The notes under the pieces were generated by a model. It searched no databases. It was not told the DNA's origin and saw only the letters and a program-made list of their open reading frames with translations. 31,075 nt of DNA. It comes from JADFRG01 sp964590515 (GTDB lineage: Bacteria; Chloroflexota; Anaerolineae; Anaerolineales; E44-bin32). The DNA lies in NCBI GenBank assembly GCA_964590515.1, contig CAZPZD010000029.1:1-31075 (forward strand), written 5' to 3'. The translations under genes and the position numbers were made by a program. Positions 16,127 to 23,258 of the stretch are shown in pieces (positions within the stretch are counted from its first letter, which is position 1; each line of letters opens with the position of its first letter).

Positions 16127-17313
16127 CCGACCCACCCCCAGATGGCAAACTGACCGGAGAGCAGGAGCAAACCGGTCGCCGAGAGGTAGACGATCAGCCG
16201 ATGAATCCATGGCCGGCGTCCCCATCCGGCCAGGATGAGATACGCGGGGAATAGGATCAGTAGGTAGCGGGCGGATCCGAGCAACGGCGCGATTCCCGCC
16301 GCCCTGCTCAGATACAGCAGCATGAATGCGGAGTAGAACACCGCCAGTGGCCTGGAAAGCTGCCGCCAAACCGGGACCGCCAGAGCGAGGAAAAGCAGAA
16401 GGAGCGCCAGATCGAACAGATCCGCGAAGCCTGTCTCGCCGGCGACCAGCCGCCCAATCGCGCGGAGCAGATTGACCCCGGGAAGCGCGAACCCACCTTG
16501 CGAGCGGGCCGCCTGCATCTCGATCGGTGCGAGCGGCGAAAGACCCATTCCGAGCCAGACGTACAGGGGAAATGCGAGTGCACCCGTCAGCGCCCCCGCC
16601 ACCGCCAGCAGCGGTCGCCAGCCTTTCTCTCTGCGAGCGGCCGACCACGCCGTCGCTCCGATCGGCACGAGCAGCAGTGCCCCGGTCAGTCGGGAGAGGG
16701 CCGCAAGACCGGATGCCAAACCGGAAGTTAACCAGCGTGCCTTCCGGGCTGCGAGCAGCGCCGCCGCGGCGAGAAGCAGTAACAACGACTCGGTGTACCC
16801 CGCGAACCAGAAGAAGGCAGTCGGAAAGATCGATAAGTAGAGGACCGCCCGCCGGGCCCAGCTCGGATCAGCGAGCTCCTCGCGTGCCAAAGAATAGAAG
16901 GCTGCCATCCCTGCCAGGGCAGCCACATTCGAGACAACCAAGGCAGAGATCAGGCTGTCGGTTCCCATCAGCGCCGATCCCAGGCGAATCAGGCCGGGGT
17001 ACAAGGGCGGAACGAAGAGGGCGCTGTCGAAGGCCTCATAGCCTCGCTCGGCGATCGCCTGGTAGTGCAAGGTGTCCCAGCGCTGCCACGGCTCGAGCCA
17101 GGGGTTGGTCTCAACCTCAATTCCCAGATAGGGTCGCATCAGCGGATCCGGCGGGATCGGTTGCGAAAAGATCTGGCGGACGAAAAACATCCATAGAGTC
17201 AGTCCAATCCGCACCACCAGGTAAATCGGCAGTACTTCTCGAACTCCGCTCCGCCGCCAGACCAGGTGCAAACGAACTGGCCATGAGGCGGGGCCCGATC
17301 TGGTGTCTTCCAT
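16123..17313 (-). CDS. PIG-V-like GT-C mannosyltransferase family membrane protein
   Basis: 396 residues. The first helix is about 28-48. A long first loop then carries WQRWDTLHYQAIAERGYEAF (W79, D80, H83, Y84). The W-D-x-x-H-Y-x-x-I-A-x-x-G-Y pattern is the signature of PIG-V-type mannosyltransferases, eukaryotic GPI mannosyltransferase II relatives with many bacterial members. FVPPLYPGLIRLG and FPTAFFWFAGYTESLLLL further support this. There is no large C-terminal soluble domain. The ATG at 17313 lies 15 bases after the previous stop, and the stop overlaps the next ATG. The acceptor in bacteria is generally unknown. Confidence 0.88.
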   Translation of the reverse strand: MEDTRSGPASWPVRLHLVWRRSGVREVLPIYLVVRIGLTLWMFFVRQIFSQPIPPDPLMRPYLGIEVETNPWLEPWQRWDTLHYQAIAERGYEAFDSALFVPPLYPGLIRLGSALMGTDSLISALVVSNVAALAGMAAFYSLAREELADPSWARRAVLYLSIFPTAFFWFAGYTESLLLLLAAAALLAARKARWLTSGLASGLAALSRLTGALLLVPIGATAWSAARREKGWRPLLAVAGALTGALAFPLYVWLGMGLSPLAPIEMQAARSQGGFALPGVNLLRAIGRLVAGETGFADLFDLALLLLFLALAVPVWRQLSRPLAVFYSAFMLLYLSRAAGIAPLLGSARYLLILFPAYLILAGWGRRPWIHRLIVYLSATGLLLLSGQFAIWGWVG

Positions 17314-17328
17314 CGCTATCCGACCGAT

Positions 17329-18780
17329 TCAACTCTCGCCAAGCACAACTGCCTGGGGGTCTTGGTAGAGGATTCGCCAGCCGGCCAGCAACAGTTCACG
17401 GGTGATCGGCGCCTCGGGTTCCAGCAGCGCAGTCTTAAGCCCCCAACGGCTGATAATGCCTTCCCAGCCCGGGTCGGCTCTCCACAGCCGCAAATACTCC
17501 TGCAGAATCTCGTCATCAAATAGATCCGTGCGGCCATCGACGAAGCTCAGATAGTGCGGATAGAGTGCCCATATTGCGTAACTCCCCATGTTGTACGAGT
17601 TCAACAGCGGCCCGGGCGGTCGAGCTTCCAGCAGGTAATCGACCGCGGCGATCGGCGTTTGATCGCGAATCGCGGCCTCATTGGCACTCTTCGACAAGGG
17701 GATGCTCGCCTTGAGCGCGGCCGCCGCCACCAGCACCACCAGCAGAACGACGTTCACAGCCTGGGCGGTGCGTGCCGGTAACTGGTTTGCTGCTTTTCTG
17801 CTGGGAAACCAGGTCCCAATCGTCAGCGCCATGTGCTTGGTGAGGATCGGCAAGGCTACCAGGGCGAACAGGGCAATGTTGCGGCCAGCCAAAAACCCGA
17901 AATAGGCAAAGACACTCACGCTCAGCAATTCGCGCCAGTTAGGCGTCTCGGGGGAGAGGGCCAGGAAAGCCAAGGTCAGCAGCAGCATCCACAGGAACGG
18001 CTGCAGCTCCAGCGAATGAAAGTTGGGCGACTGCCACTCCTGGATATAGTCCTGCAGCACTCCGATCGAGACGGTCTTGAACGGGTAGGCCAGCATCAGC
18101 GGGCCGTTCGGATTGAGGCTCACCGCCGCGGCGCTCAGGCCGGCGCCGGCCGCGATCGCGCCAAGCCTGAGTTTCGGGCTGCCACTACGGGGGATGCCGA
18201 ATCGGGTCGGGGTGATCCGATCGAGCCCGGTCGAAATCAATTCGATCAGGATCAGCAGGAGTCCCACCGCAAACCCTCCATGCAGGTTTACCCACAGAGC
18301 CGTGAGGGCCGGCCACAGCCACAGTGAGCGCGACCCTTCCCGGCGGCCTCGCTCCAGTGCCCAGATGAACGCACCCGTTAGCGCAAACGACAGGATCTGC
18401 GGCCTGGCCGACCAATACACCCCGGCACAGGCGGCCGCCAAAACAAACGTGAAACCTTTCAAGAGGGTAGGCGCCTCGACCGATTTCCACACAAAAGCAA
18501 ATCCGACCAGCACGCTTAGGGCCGTGAAGAGGTTGAGCCCTGGGAACCCGAGTCGCTCGAACGTGGCCACCATTCCGATTTGGGCCAGCCAGCCCGGATA
18601 GAGCCAGGGCTGACCGAACCGGGTTAACGAGAATGGATCTTGGCGGAGCAATTGGCCGTGCTCCAAGATCCAGCTTCCTGCCCGGAGGTGCCACCAAGTG
18701 TCGCTGGTCACCGAGATCCGCAGGGCCATCGTGAAGACGGCCAGCAGGCTAACGGTGGAGACCAACCGCTTGAAATTCAT
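17329..18780 (-). CDS. Polytopic GT-C-like membrane protein with DGRxD C-terminal motif
   Basis: 483 residues. The first loop reads TSDTWWHLRAGSWILEHG with D27 and H31, then QDPFSLTRFGQPWLYPGWL. This arrangement recurs in a poorly characterised GT-C-like family in which an Asp plus W-W/H-L replaces the DE pair. About ten hydrophobic segments follow. The soluble end carries FVDGRTDLFDDEILQEYL (around 410-430), a DGRxD element also characteristic of that group, and finishes in AVVLGES. The ATG at 18780 overlaps the preceding stop as ATGA. Enzymatic activity is inferred only from fold and context. Confidence 0.78.
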   Translation of the reverse strand: MNFKRLVSTVSLLAVFTMALRISVTSDTWWHLRAGSWILEHGQLLRQDPFSLTRFGQPWLYPGWLAQIGMVATFERLGFPGLNLFTALSVLVGFAFVWKSVEAPTLLKGFTFVLAAACAGVYWSARPQILSFALTGAFIWALERGRREGSRSLWLWPALTALWVNLHGGFAVGLLLILIELISTGLDRITPTRFGIPRSGSPKLRLGAIAAGAGLSAAAVSLNPNGPLMLAYPFKTVSIGVLQDYIQEWQSPNFHSLELQPFLWMLLLTLAFLALSPETPNWRELLSVSVFAYFGFLAGRNIALFALVALPILTKHMALTIGTWFPSRKAANQLPARTAQAVNVVLLVVLVAAAALKASIPLSKSANEAAIRDQTPIAAVDYLLEARPPGPLLNSYNMGSYAIWALYPHYLSFVDGRTDLFDDEILQEYLRLWRADPGWEGIISRWGLKTALLEPEAPITRELLLAGWRILYQDPQAVVLGES

Positions 18781-20417
18781 CCGGGCGGAAGAATTCCGGG
18801 CGGAAGCCCGAGCTCGGCCGGTGAGATGGGTTCGCTCAATTGATAGAAAACCCGGATGGTACTCACCGTGGCTTCCCTCCAGCTCACGCCGTTCTCGGTA
18901 AGCCCTGCCCGAATCACGCGGTCCAACTCCGGCTGCAGGCTAGTAATGTAGGCCACCCGCTCGCTGCTTTCAACCATACCGTTGTACGGCGCATACCGGT
19001 CGTCGCGAGGGGTGTATCTCAAATCCCGGTGATATGGGAGCTGGGGGACGAATATCAGCCGCTCCCCCGAGAGAAACGCCAGCGGGTAGGCCACCCAATA
19101 ATTCGTATAGCCGCGCGACTCATTCAAGCCTTCCAGCAACGGGACCAGCGCTCGGAGGTCTTCCGCATCGATCTGGGTGTCGGGTCCAAACTGAGTGCTT
19201 ATTCCGGGTGGGTTTCGCACCGCAGATTCAACGGTCCCCCAGAGATTAAATCCCAAGACTCCCGCCAGGCCGGCCACGGCCAGCCCCACCGCCGCGTGCC
19301 CGGCCAACCACAAGACCAGGTCCGCCCCGATGATCGCGAGCGGGACAGCCAACGGCAGGAAGTATCGGCCCGAGGGATCCGCGCCGAACGGGGTGAGCCA
19401 GAATCCGAAGAGCACGCAGGCCACGACTCCCACCAGGAGCGACCTAGCCGAATTGAGCGGCCGTTCCCGCCGCAACCCGCGGCCCGCGAGCGCCAGGGCT
19501 GCGAGCCAGAACAGAACGGCCACCGGAAGCAGCGGCCACGCCAGCCAGCGCACTTCCCAGGGCGGCCTCAATCCAAAGATGACGGTGGAACCAAACAACA
19601 GCAGGTTGAGCGCATGGGTACCGAGATAAGGAAGTAATTCGGATGGGCTCGAACCAACAATCGCCGATCCCAACAATTCGGTCAGAAAAACGGATGCTCC
19701 CCTGCTCCCCACGCTCCAGACCCACGGCCCGGCGCCGGCCAGTCCAAAAACGACCATGAGGGTCGCTCTGCCAAGGGCCTGCCTACCAGGCAACCGGCGC
19801 CCGAGAGTACGGATGAGCAAGATCCCGGATGGAAGGCTGTAGACCAGAGTCAGCCCAAATGCCCAGAACCCGAGGCCGGCCAGCGCGGCCCAGACCGCAA
19901 AGATCCAGCTGCGGTGTGGCTCACGGTTTGCCTTCAATGCGAGCAGCAACAGCACGTTTCCGATCAGCAGGGCCTCCCCATAGCCCCCCAAAGAGACGGT
20001 GGTGTAGAGGGTTACGTTGACCGGCGGGATCGCCATGAAGGCGGCAGCGAGGATTGGCAGCGCCGGGTGCGGCGAAACCTCCCGCGCCAATCCAATGGTG
20101 GTCAGGATCGTCCCGCCATACAAGAGGATCTGCACCGCCCGGATGGCGCCGACACTCTCCCCGATCAACGTGAAAGCCAACCCGACGAGGGAGGCGTCCA
20201 AACTTCCCATGTAGGCTTGGCCGTAGAAGAACGCCGGCCAGCGTCCCTGAAGGATGTGACGGGCCATCAGCCCGACCACCGCCTCGTCGGCATGGAAAGG
20301 AAAGCCGCCCATCGCGAGCAGGACGAGCTTGAGCCCAATTCCGAGGGTCGCCAGCCCGAGGGCCCAGAGCCAGATCGGCTGGCCGATTACTCGGCGAAGG
20401 CGGCTGGATAGTGCCAA
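18777..20417 (-). CDS. GT-C membrane glycosyltransferase, GT39-like, first gene of the minus-strand run
   Basis: 546 residues if started at TTG 20417. After the first helix (IWLWALGLATLGIGLKLVLL) comes GFPFHADEAVVGLMARHILQG with D44/E45 and then FFYGQAYMGSLDASLVGL, a pattern typical of GT39-like proteins. A soluble C-terminal domain of about 150 residues ends with IRVFYQLSE and a Pro-rich tail. TTG is chosen because the first helix must be included and no ATG or GTG precedes it in a sensible place. Its ribosome site is weak (GGA 8 bases upstream). The start codon directly abuts an in-frame TTG of the divergent gene (CAATTG). Longer in-frame readings to 20597 would run antisense through that gene's coding region. 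Confidence 0.82.
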   Translation of the reverse strand: MALSSRLRRVIGQPIWLWALGLATLGIGLKLVLLAMGGFPFHADEAVVGLMARHILQGRWPAFFYGQAYMGSLDASLVGLAFTLIGESVGAIRAVQILLYGGTILTTIGLAREVSPHPALPILAAAFMAIPPVNVTLYTTVSLGGYGEALLIGNVLLLLALKANREPHRSWIFAVWAALAGLGFWAFGLTLVYSLPSGILLIRTLGRRLPGRQALGRATLMVVFGLAGAGPWVWSVGSRGASVFLTELLGSAIVGSSPSELLPYLGTHALNLLLFGSTVIFGLRPPWEVRWLAWPLLPVAVLFWLAALALAGRGLRRERPLNSARSLLVGVVACVLFGFWLTPFGADPSGRYFLPLAVPLAIIGADLVLWLAGHAAVGLAVAGLAGVLGFNLWGTVESAVRNPPGISTQFGPDTQIDAEDLRALVPLLEGLNESRGYTNYWVAYPLAFLSGERLIFVPQLPYHRDLRYTPRDDRYAPYNGMVESSERVAYITSLQPELDRVIRAGLTENGVSWREATVSTIRVFYQLSEPISPAELGLPPGILPPG

Positions 20418-20420
20418 TTG

Positions 20421-20426
20421 TATAAT
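20421..20426 (+). promoter_or_regulatory. Candidate -10 element (TATAAT) between divergent GT-C genes
   Basis: A perfect TATAAT directly after the shared CAATTG. No convincing -35 lies 15-19 bases upstream (AGGCGG at 17). The expected start, about 7 bases downstream, falls on GTG 20433. On the opposite strand the same bases offer TATACA or TACAAT, so the element could act in both directions. Weak by itself. Confidence 0.35.
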
Positions 20427-20432
20427 CCGTCC

Positions 20433-21938
20433 GTGCTGCTCCCCGGCTTGAAACGGGTTGAAATTCTGATCGCGATTCTGGCGATCGGAGTTCGGTTGAT
20501 TCCCGGGCCACGCACGATCGACGACGCCTTCATCACGTTTCGCTACGCGCAGAATCTGCTGGCCGGCGAGGGGCTGGTTTACAACCCGGGCGAGCAAGTC
20601 CTCGGAACCACCACCCCGATCTACACCCTGCTGCTTTCTGGGTTAGCGGCGTTCGTCGGCGGCAGTCGAACGGACTTTCCGCTGCTGGCGCTGCTGGTCA
20701 ACGCAGTGGCCGACGGAGTCACCTGTTGGATGCTGCCAAGGCTTGGAGAGCGGCTCGGATTCCGCGCAGCCGGGATCGCGACCGGGTTGGTGTGGGCCAT
20801 TGCTCCATGGTCGGTTACCTTTGCAATCGGCGGCCTCGAAACGAGTGTACTGGTTGGATTGGCGACCGCGACATTCTACTTACATCTCACCCACCGGCCA
20901 GTCGGCGCGGCGGCGGCCGGCGCGTTCGCCTTGCTCACGCGGCCCGATGCATTGCTCTTTCTGGGACCGCTCGCGATCGGGCGTGCCCTGCAGATCCGGA
21001 AGGCGGCACCTCCCCTGCGCTCGGGCGAGCTGTTCGCCTTTGGAGCTCCGTTGGTGGCCTGGGTGGCTTGGAGCCTGGCTTACTTCGGCTCTCCCATCCC
21101 TCAGTCCCTATTCGCAAAGACGGTCGCTTATCAGATCCCAGCCGAGGCCGGGCTGGTTCGCCTTTTGCAGCATTACGCCACACCGTTCCTGGAGCACGAA
21201 CTGCTTGGGGCGGGCTGGATCCGGGTTGGGATTGTCCTGTATCCAGCGCTTTTTCTTATTGGGGCCTTAGGCGCGACCCGAGCGAACCGGGAGGTCTGGC
21301 CGTTCTTAGCTTACCCAGGGCTGTATTTGTTGGTGTTCGCCGTTGCTAATCCGCTGTTGTTCCGTTGGTATCTGACCCCTCCGCTGCCGATGTACTTCTT
21401 GGGCCTTTTCATGGGGGTTTCGAAGGTCTCAAAGGACATCCGGAGCCGAGCTCCTCTGCTCCTGTTCGCAGCGCTGGCCGTCGCCGCTACCGCCAGCGGG
21501 TGGGCTTTGACTCCAGATCATGGAGCCAGGCGACCGGCACCCAAAATGGCTTTCATTGAACTGGAGCTTCTCTACGAGCACGCGGCCGAGCTCGTCGAGA
21601 ACCGACTCTCGAGCAATCAGGTCCTGGCCGCTTCTGACATCGGTGCGTTGGGATACTACACCGGGGCGCGGATCCTCGACATGCTCGGGTTGGTGTCCGC
21701 GGAGGCGAGCCAATACTATCCGGCCCCGACCTCGATGTATGTGATTAACTATGCGATACCGCCCAATCTGGTGCGAGACCTTGAGCCGGATATGGTCGTG
21801 CTGCTTGAAGTCTACGGCCGTAACGGGCTGCTGCTCGATCCTGCCTTCCAACAGTCGTATAAGCTCGTCGACCAGCTGCCCACCGATATATATGGAAGCC
21901 GAGGCTTGCTGATATACGTACGCAACGAGTCTGAATGA
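20433..21938 (+). CDS. GT-C membrane glycosyltransferase, AftB/ZomB-like
   Basis: About 501 residues. The first loop reads TIDDAFITFRYAQNLLAGEG with the acid pair at 30/31, then YNPGEQVLGTTTPIYTLL. This strongly resembles mycobacterial arabinofuranosyltransferase AftB (GT89) and ZomB-type proteins. The extracytoplasmic C-terminal part has SDIGALGYYTGARILDMLGL (about 401-420), matching the minus-strand gene at 6502-8076. The frame is open back to TTG 20418, but a TATAAT lies just after that codon. I prefer GTG 20433, possibly leaderless; TTG 20448 also remains possible. The stop overlaps the next ATG as ATGA. Confidence 0.86.
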   Translation: MLLPGLKRVEILIAILAIGVRLIPGPRTIDDAFITFRYAQNLLAGEGLVYNPGEQVLGTTTPIYTLLLSGLAAFVGGSRTDFPLLALLVNAVADGVTCWMLPRLGERLGFRAAGIATGLVWAIAPWSVTFAIGGLETSVLVGLATATFYLHLTHRPVGAAAAGAFALLTRPDALLFLGPLAIGRALQIRKAAPPLRSGELFAFGAPLVAWVAWSLAYFGSPIPQSLFAKTVAYQIPAEAGLVRLLQHYATPFLEHELLGAGWIRVGIVLYPALFLIGALGATRANREVWPFLAYPGLYLLVFAVANPLLFRWYLTPPLPMYFLGLFMGVSKVSKDIRSRAPLLLFAALAVAATASGWALTPDHGARRPAPKMAFIELELLYEHAAELVENRLSSNQVLAASDIGALGYYTGARILDMLGLVSAEASQYYPAPTSMYVINYAIPPNLVRDLEPDMVVLLEVYGRNGLLLDPAFQQSYKLVDQLPTDIYGSRGLLIYVRNESE

Positions 21939-23245
21939 CCCCCAATCGCTGGAGGTCATGGGCTCCGGTAATCGGGCTTCTGCTGCTGACCGGGTACCAG
22001 CTGTGGGGAGTGGCGTTGGTTCCGTTCCATCCGGACGAGAGTTCCCTGCTATTCCAGAGCCGAGACTTCGAGGCGATTTTTCGCTCCCCGACCTCGCTGG
22101 CCTGGTCAGCCGACCGCGAGCCCGCCCCCGAGCTGAGTTACCGCCTGCTCAACGCGCCCCTCCCGAAGTACGTCCTCGGCCTTGGCCGCTGGCTCGCCGG
22201 GGTCGACGGGACAGAAGTGTCCGTCGACTGGGACTGGAGCCAAGACTGGATAGCAAACCTTGGCGCTGGCGCCCTCCCCACTCCGAGCGCGCTGCTGGCT
22301 GGTCGGATCGCGAGCAGCCTCCTGCTGCCGCTCGCCGCGCTGTTCCTCTACCTGGCCGGGAAACAACTCGGCGGGCCGTGGGTCGGCGGGTTGGCGGCCG
22401 CCTTTCTGGGGCTCAATGCGCTCGTGCTGGTCCATGGCCGGCGAGCGATGGCCGAAGGCACGTTGATCTTTGCAGTCTGCTTCGCGCTCTGGAGCCTGAT
22501 TGGGCCCCGCAATCGGCCTTGGCTATCCGGCCTCGGGATTGGATTGGCGCTGGGGGCGAAGCACTCAGCTGTTGCGCTGCTGCCGGTCGGGATCCTCGCT
22601 CTGCTCTGGGGAACAGACCCGCCCCAGGCGATCCGCCAGAAGCTCGGTTCGGTTGGAGTGTTTGTGTTGGTGTTGCTGGTGGTCACCCTCGCGCTGAATC
22701 CGGTAGTTTGGTCTGATCCGGCATCCGCGCTCAAAGAGATCTTCCAAGTTCGGCGGTCGCTCGTCCAGGATCAAGTGCAGGCCCAAGCGATCGCCGAGCA
22801 GCTGGCGATTGCGGTTCCACTGCGCGGGATCGATCGACTCGCGGTGCTTATTGCCCACCTGTTTCTGGCACCGCCTCAGTTCCAAGAGATTGGCAACTAT
22901 CAAGCCGAGTTGGATTCGAGCGTCGCCCGCTACCTCGCGATGCCCGGCCATGCGCTGCTGCGGGGCCGGACCTTGGGAGGCCTGAGCCTCGGCCTGACGT
23001 TTGCCGGCCTCTTCTTCGGTGTCGCCACGCTGCGGACCGGCTCGCGGTCCGAAAGCCGGACGGCCGCCTTACTGCTCCTCAGCACGGCGGTCCTTACGCT
23101 ATCCCTCTACGTCGGGATCCCGCTCCCGTTTCAGCGCTACTACATGCCTCTCGTTCCACTGGTTTGTCTATGGTCGGCGTTCGCCGTCATCGGTTTGGGG
23201 CGACAAATGAAAAAGCTGCCCTTCATCAGGGCAGCTTCGGGCTAG
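21935..23245 (+). CDS. GT-C membrane glycosyltransferase, PMT_2-like
   Basis: 436 residues. Helix 1 (about 10-29) is followed by VPFHPDESSLLFQSRDFE with D34/E35, then NAPLPKYVLGLGRWLAG, the equivalent of the HPP..Y segment in PMT_2 proteins. The chain has about nine hydrophobic segments and, unlike most neighbours, no large soluble C-terminal domain. It starts at ATG 21935 within the ATGA overlap with the preceding gene, so translation is probably coupled. The final codons (KKLPFIRAASG) coincide with an intrinsic terminator serving the convergent rpoD, and only 13 bases separate the two stop codons. Substrate unknown. Confidence 0.86.
   Translation: MTPNRWRSWAPVIGLLLLTGYQLWGVALVPFHPDESSLLFQSRDFEAIFRSPTSLAWSADREPAPELSYRLLNAPLPKYVLGLGRWLAGVDGTEVSVDWDWSQDWIANLGAGALPTPSALLAGRIASSLLLPLAALFLYLAGKQLGGPWVGGLAAAFLGLNALVLVHGRRAMAEGTLIFAVCFALWSLIGPRNRPWLSGLGIGLALGAKHSAVALLPVGILALLWGTDPPQAIRQKLGSVGVFVLVLLVVTLALNPVVWSDPASALKEIFQVRRSLVQDQVQAQAIAEQLAIAVPLRGIDRLAVLIAHLFLAPPQFQEIGNYQAELDSSVARYLAMPGHALLRGRTLGGLSLGLTFAGLFFGVATLRTGSRSESRTAALLLLSTAVLTLSLYVGIPLPFQRYYMPLVPLVCLWSAFAVIGLGRQMKKLPFIRAASG
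23213..23237 (-). terminator. Intrinsic terminator of rpoD, embedded in the convergent GT-C gene
   Basis: A 9-base-pair perfect stem (AAGCTGCCC with GGGCAGCTT) and a 7-base loop. On the minus strand it continues as TTTTTCATTTG, a good U-tract. It begins 22 bases beyond the rpoD stop. In the plus direction no T-run follows, so it should act mainly on rpoD transcripts. Confidence 0.82.
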
Positions 23246-23258
23246 TTCGGTTAGTCAG

